A stretch of DNA of 63,365 nucleotides, from contig JALFBL010000046.1 of the NCBI GenBank assembly GCA_022773395.1, positions 1 through 63,365 of the forward strand, given 5' to 3'. The notes beneath the pieces were generated by a model. That model did no database searches, had not been told where the DNA came from, and saw only the letters and a program-made list of their open reading frames with translations. The translations under genes were made by a program, and so were the position numbers. How positions within the stretch are numbered: the stretch's first letter is position 1; every line of letters begins with the position of its first letter. This DNA is from Prevotella sp. (lineage in GTDB: Bacteria > Bacteroidota > Bacteroidia > Bacteroidales > Bacteroidaceae). Positions 28,852 to 36,555 of the stretch are shown here, one piece after another.

Positions 28852-29538
28852 TTATAATCCATGTTCTTTCTTATAGGCTTTTAAATCCTCCTCATATTTG
28901 GCCAAGTCTGCCTCATAGGTGTCCATTTTTGAATAGTCGATGGTTTGTAGAAAAACAAAACTCTGCATCAACATAACATTGAAGTTGGTGGAGAATTCTA
29001 TCTGCTTGGTGTTTACGTTCAGATAACCTATAACAGTTCCTGCTCCGCCTTTACCGTCAGTATATTCATCGTTTACGTCATGCTGGTTTGGAGTATATGT
29101 TACATCACCGTTCACACCAGTAAACTTTATCCAGCCATCGCCTTTGTATTCATCCTTCTCCCACGAGTTAAGTGGAATAAGTCTGCAATAGATGTTAAAC
29201 CACACTTGTACGGGCATATTGCCCACAGAGAAATTTTTGAGTTTGATGTTCAGGGGAGTCTCCGACTTCAAGTCCCATGAGAAATGATATTTCAAAGGAC
29301 ACCCTTCAGGGAGAAGCGTCTTGTCAACAGGTCCCATCATAGCCTTAGAACGAACTACGATACTATCTTTCAAAATCTCCTTTGCCTTAAGGATAAGATT
29401 ACTCTCTATGGGATTTTTCCCATTTTCCTCATCGCCACTACATGACGAAAACAGAGAACAGGTAAACAACGCAATAGAACCCAGCAAGAATATTTTTGCT
29501 GGGGTATGTTTAAGTAACGTTATGTTTGGTCGTATCAT
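28852..29538 (-). CDS. Lipoprotein of unknown function in the heme region
   Basis: The 228-residue protein has an export signal with lipobox LFSSC (Cys about 33). It is followed by a mixed beta-rich domain and ends in a charged, possibly coiled tail (DTYEADLAKYEEDLKAYKKEH). It resembles the DUF4903-type lipoproteins that accompany calycin-like proteins in Bacteroidales; that assignment is from memory of the family and is tentative. The start overlaps the stop of the calycin-like gene by 4 bp, so the two are translated together. The ligand is unknown. Together with the LRR lipoprotein upstream it forms a three-gene exported set placed before hmuR. Confidence 0.65.
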   Translation of the reverse strand: MIRPNITLLKHTPAKIFLLGSIALFTCSLFSSCSGDEENGKNPIESNLILKAKEILKDSIVVRSKAMMGPVDKTLLPEGCPLKYHFSWDLKSETPLNIKLKNFSVGNMPVQVWFNIYCRLIPLNSWEKDEYKGDGWIKFTGVNGDVTYTPNQHDVNDEYTDGKGGAGTVIGYLNVNTKQIEFSTNFNVMLMQSFVFLQTIDYSKMDTYEADLAKYEEDLKAYKKEHGL

Positions 29539-30047
29539 TTGTCGCCACTAAAATCAAAGGTTGCCGTGTAATTCTTACCGATCACATTGCAAACCATGTG
29601 CAAATTAAGGTGCCCGTTTACAATAGAACCTGTCAAAGGTAGAACATTGAAATCATTGTTCATAAAAGGAATTTTCAAGACCACAACAGATATATGTCCT
29701 GTACCTTGGCCATTTTGGATATTTCCGTTATTATCGAGAGTAAAGGTTGTTAATTCCTGTCTGAAGTCGATAATATGATGGGCAGGACCACCCCAAAAGT
29801 CCAAGTAGGCATGTATAGCATACAGACCATTTCCTTTGTCAACAATCCCAAATGTCAGTGTTTTGTTGAATTTATGAGTAACATCCTTGCCATTCATATC
29901 AGCATAAGTAATCTTTCCTGAATATTCTCCTGCGATAGAGGTAGCGTCGCTTGCGAAGAAAGGTGTCCCTCCAAAATTATTCACTGTAGCGTTTGCCGTT
30001 CCTGCACACATTGCGACGAGTGCAATAAATAATAATATTTTTTTCAT
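29535..30047 (-). CDS. Calycin-like (lipocalin-fold) secreted protein
   Basis: The start at 30047 gives a classic signal peptide (MKKILLFIALVAMCAGTANA) and 170 residues. The mature part reads IAGEYSGKITYADMNGKDVT, then alternating beta strands, and ends NYTATFDFSGDK, the pattern of the calycin-like beta-barrel family in Bacteroidales. Barrel proteins of this kind bind small hydrophobic ligands. Binding of heme or another porphyrin is a reasonable guess from its position but is not shown by the sequence. It lies 44 bp after the LRR lipoprotein and overlaps the following lipoprotein gene by 4 bp. Confidence 0.7.
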   Translation of the reverse strand: MKKILLFIALVAMCAGTANATVNNFGGTPFFASDATSIAGEYSGKITYADMNGKDVTHKFNKTLTFGIVDKGNGLYAIHAYLDFWGGPAHHIIDFRQELTTFTLDNNGNIQNGQGTGHISVVVLKIPFMNNDFNVLPLTGSIVNGHLNLHMVCNVIGKNYTATFDFSGDK

Positions 30048-30091
30048 TTTAGCAAATTTAAAATTAATAATAAATATTAGATTCATAATAT

Positions 30092-31492
30092 TTATTTCGT
30101 CCAATCGAATATCGGTATAAACTCGGTATTGAAGTCGTTGTTGTATCTTATACCATAGCCATTACGAAGGTTTTTACGATATTTTTCCACAAATGCAGCA
30201 CCATTGGTGTTGTCATAGACATCTTTTGTTGTGGAGAACACTGTCTTTCCTTTTTCCATATCGACATCCTCTCCATTTAAGAATGTTTTAAGGTTAGGAT
30301 AGGCAATCTTGCATTTAGGCAAATAAATAAGGCTAAGGTTACATACCCCTTCTATTCCGCTTAGATTTATTTCATTAAGGCTTTTCAAAGATAGCAATCC
30401 TATCTGATTGGCATACTTCGCTTTCTCAGGCATCGTTATTTTTTCGAGTTTATCGCAACATTCTACGCCAAGCCATGAAAACTCAAATCCGAGCATGTCT
30501 TTTACTATTCCTCTTTGACCAAAAGCCTTAGAAGTAGAAAAATCAATCTCCTTTATATCTGAATTTTCATAGATACCCAACACTCGGAGATTTACGGCAT
30601 CATCAAAAATAATGCCATTGGGTGTGTTTATGCGGTCTGACACAAACATTTGCACACTCTTGGGTATTCTCAAGTAAGGCATTGTGGTATAATTTCCTTT
30701 TTCAGAAGGAGAAAAAGATACAGCTGTACCCTCGTACCCTTTATTATGCAATATATATTGAATGCCATCCAAATCATCAGGGAATGGAAATATCAGCAAA
30801 GATTGAACTTTTTGCTCTGGACTTACAAGGCGTTTTGAAATATCAATCACGTCATTGCCTGCTTCATCTTTAACAAAAAGATTTGAGTACATTGATTTCA
30901 AGCTTTCACGAAGTTCTGCATTTGGAATGGTGCGTATGGTATTATACTTCTGTAAAGTACCTTTTTCATCACACATTTGCATATCAACCTCTTTTGCTGT
31001 TCTATAAAAGGAAACAATTTCGTCCTCGTTATATTTTGCACTATTTGGTAAATAAAGTTTTTTGAGATTGTGCAAAATCGTAATATTACCGTCTGCATCC
31101 TCTTTTGTCAATCCCTTGAACTCATAAACTTCGTTGCCTGTCAAATCTACTCCAGTAATCTGTGCTGGCAATTGGGAGAAATTGAACTCCATCTTATATC
31201 CGTTATTGGAGAGATTCACCTCCTTCAGATTAGGAAGGATGTCAAGGCCGCTGAGGTCTTTTAGGTTAGTGCCGCTGAGGTCAAGCGAAGTGGTGTTGTT
31301 CGCCAAGTCGTTGAGTTCCAACTTTCCGTCTTTGTCAAACCGATAACCTTTCGACTTCAATATATTCATCAACTCTGTGTTTTCAAGGGTATTTGCACTA
31401 TAGCGAGTAATGTCTTCATCGCTGCTGCATGAAGTAAGCCCCATAACCAAAAATGCCAATACCGGCAATGCTAAATTCTTAAAATTTTTCAT
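30092..31492 (-). CDS. LRR lipoprotein of the heme region
   Basis: The start at 31492 gives a lipoprotein signal peptide (VLAFLVMGLTSC, Cys about 22) and 466 residues. An early helical segment (ENTELMNILKSKGYRFDKDG) resembles an EF-like linker. It is followed by leucine-rich repeats (LDLSGTNLKDLSGLDILPNLKEV) and a second, less regular LRR region toward the C-terminus (LKSLNEINLSGIEGVCNLSL). It is probably surface exposed; function is unknown. A minus-strand -7 box (31523-31530) lies 31 bp upstream, so this is the first gene of the LRR/calycin/lipoprotein operon. Base composition is lower in GC than flanking chromosomal genes, which fits acquisition with the segment bracketed by the TPR duplication. 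Confidence 0.75.
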   Translation of the reverse strand: MKNFKNLALPVLAFLVMGLTSCSSDEDITRYSANTLENTELMNILKSKGYRFDKDGKLELNDLANNTTSLDLSGTNLKDLSGLDILPNLKEVNLSNNGYKMEFNFSQLPAQITGVDLTGNEVYEFKGLTKEDADGNITILHNLKKLYLPNSAKYNEDEIVSFYRTAKEVDMQMCDEKGTLQKYNTIRTIPNAELRESLKSMYSNLFVKDEAGNDVIDISKRLVSPEQKVQSLLIFPFPDDLDGIQYILHNKGYEGTAVSFSPSEKGNYTTMPYLRIPKSVQMFVSDRINTPNGIIFDDAVNLRVLGIYENSDIKEIDFSTSKAFGQRGIVKDMLGFEFSWLGVECCDKLEKITMPEKAKYANQIGLLSLKSLNEINLSGIEGVCNLSLIYLPKCKIAYPNLKTFLNGEDVDMEKGKTVFSTTKDVYDNTNGAAFVEKYRKNLRNGYGIRYNNDFNTEFIPIFDWTK

Positions 31493-31522
31493 ATTTTGAC
31501 AAAAAATTAACTTATTTGGTTG

Positions 31523-31530
31523 CAAAGATA
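31523..31530 (-). promoter_or_regulatory. -7 box TATCTTTG of the LRR lipoprotein operon
   Basis: The minus strand reads TATCTTTG followed by C, 31 bp before the start codon at 31492. Confidence 0.6.
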
Positions 31531-31620
31531 GGAGGATGTTTTGAATGTTACAATACTTATTTATTAGGATTTTTGGGAGGATTTCATGATTTTACCATCA
31601 TTATGGGGGCGAAACGCTGA

Positions 31621-32142
31621 TTATCTTTTCATTGCCTGTTTCATACCCTCTTGAAACTGTTGCCGCAATTGTTTTGCGAGGGTGTTGTTGGGGTTGATGG
31701 AGAGTGCTTTCTGGTAGAACTCTATCACGTCACGGTAGTATCTCGCCCCGTTCATGGCAGGGTTTTGTACAATGCGCACCATGTAGTAGAATCCACGGAA
31801 GGTGTAGATGTCGGAAAGGTCTGCACCCTTCATCTTTTCCATCTTGTTGATGCTCTCCTCCGCCTCTTTCATCATGTCTTCCGTTTGCTTGTCGGCCGGA
31901 TATTGAATGGCATAGCTGAGACTTTGCAGGGCGATGTTGTACTTGGGCGGCACGCTGTCGGGGAACATTGCGTCGATGCGTTTCAACTCAGCCACGCAAT
32001 TGAGAATGTTCTGCCGGGAGGGGGCTTGCAGTTTGTCAAGCGACTGTTTGATAAGACTTGTCATTTGCGATTTCTGCGCACGGAGGGTGTTTGGCACCAT
32101 CAGCAGCGCCAAGACGATGAGTTTAAAAATTCGAGATGTCAT
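31621..32142 (-). CDS. Secreted TPR-type protein paired with the TonB receptor
   Basis: The start at 32142 gives a signal peptide (MTSRIFKLIVLALLMVPNTLRAQ) and 173 residues. The helical remainder contains NGARYYRDVIEFYQKALSINPNN, a tetratricopeptide-like unit, near the C-terminus. It is likely periplasmic and may bind the receptor or its cargo; no catalytic residue is seen. It overlaps the end of the TonB receptor gene by 20 bp. The last 148 bp are duplicated in decayed form at 24766-24912. The gene is intact and its stop codon is TAA. Confidence 0.75.
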   Translation of the reverse strand: MTSRIFKLIVLALLMVPNTLRAQKSQMTSLIKQSLDKLQAPSRQNILNCVAELKRIDAMFPDSVPPKYNIALQSLSYAIQYPADKQTEDMMKEAEESINKMEKMKGADLSDIYTFRGFYYMVRIVQNPAMNGARYYRDVIEFYQKALSINPNNTLAKQLRQQFQEGMKQAMKR

Positions 32143-34252
32143 AAGCTTTATTATTTTTAAGTGAAACAAGAATTACGATATAAAAGAAACGGTTGCGCGA
32201 GGATGTGACGGGCATTCGGGTCGTGCCGTCGGCAGCATAGCGGTAACCGAAGATGTTCTTCCGTCCCAGGATATTGTTCATAGAGGCATAGACAATCATT
32301 TTGGGATGGACAAGGAACGTGAGATTAGCGTCAAGACTATGGTACGAAGGAGTGAAACCATTGCTGACGTTTCTTTTTTCGGTCGTGGGTGCGATCAAGT
32401 GGTAGGGGCGGCCGCTGGCAAAAGAGCAAGCCATTCCCACAATGGTTTTCAACTTGTCGATGCTGTATTTTGCCGTCATCCGCAGATTGTGCTTGGTGGC
32501 ATAATGGGGAGTCCTTGGCTCTTCAAAGTCCAAATACAACCGCTTGGAATCGTTGTACGAGTAGGCCAGTGTCATGTCCACACGGCTGATGAGCGAAGTG
32601 TTTTCCACATAAACGTCCAGTCCCCTGCTGTGTCCATAACCGTTGGCGGTGTATTTTCCGTTTTCCAACAAAGGCAGATGGCGGTATTGCTTGTCGTACG
32701 CCTCTATGCGCAAGAGTGTTTGCTGATGGTTGTATTGCAAACCGATGATGGCATGGTCGGCAAAGCTTTGGTGCATCTGTTTTCCGCTGAGGGCAATATC
32801 ATCATCCTTGGCCGTTTGGCTGTATCTTCCCCACGAGGCAGTGAACTGCAGGTGGTGGTTGGGAATAAAGCTGAACGCGGTGCGGGGCATTACGTTCCAA
32901 TTGTCCGCATAACCCGCATTCTCCATTCTTGCCGAGAGATTCATGTAAAGGTGGCGTGCCATCCGGAGCTGTGCATTGGCAAAAGCGGCAAAGACATGAT
33001 AATCCAAGGTATAATGGTGGGACAGGTCTTGTGATGTTTCGTATTCCATGCGCGAGTGGCGGACATAATCTTCCATACCCGTGGAAATCTTGAAGGCAGA
33101 GGACATCGACTTGTTCATACAGGCTTTCAGATGAATCTCGTTTCGGATGTTGTCATAGTGGTCGTTGCGCGTCTTTGCACCGTCTATCTTGTTGAAAACG
33201 GCAGAGTTGGCGATACCTGCAAAGAATGAGCACCCATGGGCTGCCGTCCATTTATAAGTGGCATTGGCGTAAAAGTTGTGCTCGTTGAACAACATTTCTC
33301 TGTTGTCCATGCACTGTGCGAAAGTGGTGCGGTCATAACCGATGTATGATTTGAACATGCCAATGGTGTTCACTTCTCTTTTGTATTGTGCCTCACCCGA
33401 CAGTTGACGATAGGGACTTGTCCAGTCCAGGCGGTCGGGAAACACCTTATTATATAGTCCCATATCCGAATAGCTGGCGTTGAACGACAGCGAACTTCCG
33501 TGCAGTGATTTTGTTCCGCCCAGGTTCCAGTCCAAAGGAGAAACGCTGAATCCGAGCTTGTCGCTGGCAGCTGCATCGGTGGTCTCCATAGGCAAGACAG
33601 ATGAGAGTGCCTGTCCGTATTCCCCGTTGTAACCGCCCAGAGAAAAGTTGATGCCTTTGAAAAGAAAAGGAGAGAAACGCCCTCGCACCGCTGTGTTTCC
33701 TGCCGTTGCGGTGTAGGGCATCAGCACGTGCATACCGTTGACAAATGTCTGACATTCATCGCTCTCTCCGCCACGCACATACAGTTTGCCGTTTTCGCCC
33801 ACCTTTTGCGTTCCTGGCAGCGATTGCAGGGCGGCATAGATGTCGCCGCATGAGTTTCCCGCCAGTACAATGTCAAGTGCGCCCATTGTCTTGAAATTCT
33901 CGCTTTTCCCGAAATGGAACGCACTGGCTGTGACCGTCACCTCATCTATGCTCAGGGATTTTGGACGCATCACGATGTTCAGTCCTTTCATGTTTTCCGC
34001 ATTGGCAGTCAGACTGTCTGTTTCGTAACCGATACAAGTCATCATCAGTGTCACCTTTCCTTTTCTGTTTGTATAGAAACAGAAATGTCCGGCTGAATCG
34101 GCCGTTGTCCCTTCAATCGTACCATATATAAAGATGTTCGCACCCGTGAGCGGAGCCTTGCCGTCGGTCACGCGTCCGCTCACCGTGTTTTGTGCCGCTG
34201 CTTCGAAATGGGGAAGCAAAACCATCAAAAAGAATAAGCAAACCTGTTTCAT
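32123..34252 (-). CDS. TonB-dependent receptor with carboxypeptidase-like N-terminal domain
   Basis: The 709-residue outer-membrane receptor has a signal peptide (1-20, FEAAAQ). A CarboxypepD_reg-like domain follows (VSGRVTDGKAPLTGANIFI), then the TonB box/plug (IDEVTVTASAFHFGKSENF; GKLYVRGGESDECQTFVNG) and the barrel. The plug lacks the strong heme-receptor features of HmuR, and the cargo is unknown. The partner TPR gene overlaps its 3' end. ATGs at 34261 and 34252 are both possible; the second gives the cleaner signal peptide. A minus-strand -7 box (34284-34291) is close upstream. It is unlike SusC proteins in being far shorter and lacking an adjacent SusD. Confidence 0.8.
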   Translation of the reverse strand: MKQVCLFFLMVLLPHFEAAAQNTVSGRVTDGKAPLTGANIFIYGTIEGTTADSAGHFCFYTNRKGKVTLMMTCIGYETDSLTANAENMKGLNIVMRPKSLSIDEVTVTASAFHFGKSENFKTMGALDIVLAGNSCGDIYAALQSLPGTQKVGENGKLYVRGGESDECQTFVNGMHVLMPYTATAGNTAVRGRFSPFLFKGINFSLGGYNGEYGQALSSVLPMETTDAAASDKLGFSVSPLDWNLGGTKSLHGSSLSFNASYSDMGLYNKVFPDRLDWTSPYRQLSGEAQYKREVNTIGMFKSYIGYDRTTFAQCMDNREMLFNEHNFYANATYKWTAAHGCSFFAGIANSAVFNKIDGAKTRNDHYDNIRNEIHLKACMNKSMSSAFKISTGMEDYVRHSRMEYETSQDLSHHYTLDYHVFAAFANAQLRMARHLYMNLSARMENAGYADNWNVMPRTAFSFIPNHHLQFTASWGRYSQTAKDDDIALSGKQMHQSFADHAIIGLQYNHQQTLLRIEAYDKQYRHLPLLENGKYTANGYGHSRGLDVYVENTSLISRVDMTLAYSYNDSKRLYLDFEEPRTPHYATKHNLRMTAKYSIDKLKTIVGMACSFASGRPYHLIAPTTEKRNVSNGFTPSYHSLDANLTFLVHPKMIVYASMNNILGRKNIFGYRYAADGTTRMPVTSSRNRFFYIVILVSLKNNKAYDISNF

Positions 34253-34283
34253 ATACACCATGCTGTTTTAAAACTTTCAAGAG

Positions 34284-34291
34284 CAAAGTTA
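34284..34291 (-). promoter_or_regulatory. -7 box TAACTTTG of the TonB receptor operon
   Basis: The minus strand reads TAACTTTG, 32 bp before the start at 34252. Confidence 0.55.
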
Positions 34292-34412
34292 TATACGAAA
34301 TCCGTCTTTTCCAAATATTGGGGACAGACAGCCAAAAAGTGGTACATTCGGCTAAGGAAGCCGATGAAATGCTATATTTTGGGACGAATCACTAAGGCAT
34401 TTCCTGCATTTG

Positions 34413-35231
34413 TCAACCGATAAACGCCTTGAGTTTGGGAACGTAGGTGCGCGAAACGGGAATGCTTTCCTTGCAGTTGCCCACTTGGAGTTGGTATCCG
34501 TTTGAATTTCCTTTTGCTGCCGTAATGTTGTTCACGTTAACCAGAAACGAGCGGTGGCATTGAAACACGTTCTTGTATGGCAAATCATTGAGAATGGAGG
34601 TCAGCGTGGAACGAATTTCCTTGCTTTCCGCTTCCCCGTCCTTCATGTAGCACACCCTTACATTGTTCTTCTGTGCCTCGGCATACAAAAAGTCGTTCAG
34701 TTTTATCTCCAGATCCTTTCCCCTCACGGTTTGGTCATGGATGGCAACCACGATGTCTTTCTGTTCCTCCGTGTTCTTGTCCAGCAGTTCCTCCATCTTG
34801 TTGCGCAGGTAAACATTGTAGTTCCATGCCATCAATGCCGAAGTGATGATTGCGCCAAAGGCGAATGCCGAATAGATGAAGCCCATCAGATATTTGAAGC
34901 GGAGCGGTGCTCCACTGATATACGCGAAATAAAGAAAATTGCACACTCCTATAAACAGAACCATCGTGATGATTGTAAGGGCATGTACGAGAATTGTCCA
35001 CCGTTTGATGTGCCTTGTCAATAGGTCAATCACCACATATTCAAAAAAGGCTTGGCATGTGAAGGTGATTATCCCGAACACGGCAGACACCAACAGTTTG
35101 TTCCCCCCGTAGGTATTGAACCCGAACGGTTGCAGGAAAAACAATAGGGCGAACACAATCAAACTGGCCATCAGGCAATCTTTCAGCCTGTTTGTTTTCA
35201 GCGGTAATGGATATAATCTGTTGAGGAACAT
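34413..35231 (-). CDS. LytTR-type DNA-binding protein with four membrane helices
   Basis: The 272-residue protein has an N-terminal block of four hydrophobic helices (about 20-38, 48-72, 80-103, 112-136), a linker, and a C-terminal LytTR domain (about 175-272) with YKNVFQCHRSFLVNVNNI and the basic ending PVSRTYVPKLKAFI. Membrane-anchored LytTR regulators control nearby or surface-function genes in Bacteroidetes. It has no receiver domain, so the signal is presumably sensed by the membrane part. It is transcribed just upstream of the TonB receptor/TPR unit, its most likely target, though with a 160-bp gap and a separate promoter for that unit. A -7 box lies at 35315-35322. Confidence 0.85.
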   Translation of the reverse strand: MFLNRLYPLPLKTNRLKDCLMASLIVFALLFFLQPFGFNTYGGNKLLVSAVFGIITFTCQAFFEYVVIDLLTRHIKRWTILVHALTIITMVLFIGVCNFLYFAYISGAPLRFKYLMGFIYSAFAFGAIITSALMAWNYNVYLRNKMEELLDKNTEEQKDIVVAIHDQTVRGKDLEIKLNDFLYAEAQKNNVRVCYMKDGEAESKEIRSTLTSILNDLPYKNVFQCHRSFLVNVNNITAAKGNSNGYQLQVGNCKESIPVSRTYVPKLKAFIG

Positions 35232-35314
35232 AATTTCCGAGTCTTTTCCAGAGATAATGTCAACGAGCGCAAGGAAAGCTTGCTTTCATTTTGCCGAGTG
35301 CAACTTATCTTATG

Positions 35315-35322
35315 CAAATTTA
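35315..35322 (-). promoter_or_regulatory. -7 box TAAATTTG of the LytTR gene
   Basis: The minus strand reads TAAATTTG followed by C, 84 bp before the start codon at 35231. Confidence 0.5.
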
Positions 35323-35453
35323 CATAAAATACTTTGATAATCAAAAGCAATTGCAGGTATTCTTTTATCCTTGACGAATCCGGAAAAGGCAATAAAGAAT
35401 GGAATCGGCTAAATTTAGAATAACAAGAGAATGGTTTTTACGAATATTTTGAG

Positions 35454-35461
35454 TAGATTTG
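35454..35461 (+). promoter_or_regulatory. -7 box TAGATTTG of xerD
   Basis: TAGATTTG followed by C lies 22 bp before the ATG at 35484, which supports that ATG over the in-frame TTG at 35469. Confidence 0.55.
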
Positions 35462-35483
35462 CATTTGCTTGTTGGATTTACGG

Positions 35484-36431
35484 ATGGACGAGAATAAAGG
35501 GAGACAGAAAGAAGACGAACGGGGACTGGAAAACCAGGGGGTGGTGAGGGCATACCGGCGATATTTGAAACTGGAACGCAACTTCACGGAAAATACCCTG
35601 GACGCTTACATGCGCGACTTGCAGAAGCTTCTCGATTATCTTCGGGGGGAGCAGGTGGCACCCGATGCGGTGAGGCTGGAAAATCTTCAGCACTTCGCCG
35701 CTTCGCTCCACGACATCGGTATTGGGGCACGCTCACAATGCCGTATATTGAGCGGCGTGCGGGCATTCTACCGTTTTCTTTTTCTTGACAGGCGCATGGA
35801 CAACGACCCCTCGGAACTGTTGGAGTCGCCACAGACAGGCGAGCACTTGCCCGAAGTGCTCAGTACAGAGGAGGTGGACCGCCTGGAAAGTGCCATTGAC
35901 CTGTCGAAATGGGAAGGGCACCGCAACAGGGCGATTATTGAAGTGCTGTTCTCCTGCGGACTGCGTGTGAGTGAGTTGGTGAACCTGAAACTTTCCAGTC
36001 TTTATTTAGAAGAAGGTTTTGTGCGTGTGGAGGGCAAGGGACGGAAAGAACGCCTTGTGCCCATCTCGCCCAAAGCCATCAGGGAATTGGGCTTTTGGTT
36101 CATCGACCGCAGAAACATGGCGAACATAAAGGATGGCGAGGAGGACTATGTGTTCCTCAACCGCCGCGGTGCCCACCTCACCCGCACTATGATTCTCATC
36201 ATGGTAAAACGGCTGGCTGCAGAGGCTGGCATCCAAAAGACCGTCAGCCCCCACACCCTTCGTCACTCCTTTGCCACGGCTCTATTGGAGGGTGGGGCCG
36301 ACCTGCGCGCCATCCAGGCCATGCTGGGACACGAAAGTATCGGCACCACCGAGATTTACACGCATGTGGATACACATACCCTGCGCGAGGAAATTTTGCA
36401 GCACCATCCCCGAAACATCAAACAGAAATAA
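35484..36431 (+). CDS. xerD: Tyrosine recombinase XerD
   Basis: The 315-residue recombinase has a SAM-like core-binding N-terminal domain (LKLERNFTENTLDAYMRDL) and a catalytic C-terminal domain. The conserved residues are visible: Arg in SCGLRVSELVNL near 162, HTLRHSFAT near 256-259, His in MLGHESI near 282, and the nucleophile Tyr in TTEIYTHV near 292. Length fits XerC/XerD housekeeping enzymes that resolve chromosome dimers at dif. No element ends or cargo lie around it, so a phage or transposon integrase is less likely. It is flanked by a promoter at 35454 and a strong terminator at 36436, giving a single-gene unit between opposed minus-strand genes. Confidence 0.9.
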   Translation: MDENKGRQKEDERGLENQGVVRAYRRYLKLERNFTENTLDAYMRDLQKLLDYLRGEQVAPDAVRLENLQHFAASLHDIGIGARSQCRILSGVRAFYRFLFLDRRMDNDPSELLESPQTGEHLPEVLSTEEVDRLESAIDLSKWEGHRNRAIIEVLFSCGLRVSELVNLKLSSLYLEEGFVRVEGKGRKERLVPISPKAIRELGFWFIDRRNMANIKDGEEDYVFLNRRGAHLTRTMILIMVKRLAAEAGIQKTVSPHTLRHSFATALLEGGADLRAIQAMLGHESIGTTEIYTHVDTHTLREEILQHHPRNIKQK

Positions 36432-36435
36432 CAGA

Positions 36436-36480
36436 AAAATCCCCTTTGACACCCGACAGTATCAAAGGGGATTTTCCGTT
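36436..36480 (+). terminator. Terminator after xerD
   Basis: AAAATCCCCTTTGA (36436-36449) pairs perfectly with 36462-36475, followed by a short T-rich tract. It lies between xerD and the convergent beta-galactosidase gene and may work in both directions. Confidence 0.85.
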
Positions 36481-36555
36481 TTATATCAGCAGCCTCTCTA
36501 TGGATGAGGCTTTTTTCAAGAGAAACGGGGGTGTTGCCCCATCAGAGTTTCCTTT

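Noticed and set aside
35484..36431. XerD-like gene as integrase of the conjugative element
   Set aside because: It lies 4 kb outside the inferred boundary, with housekeeping XerD length and motifs and its own promoter and terminator.
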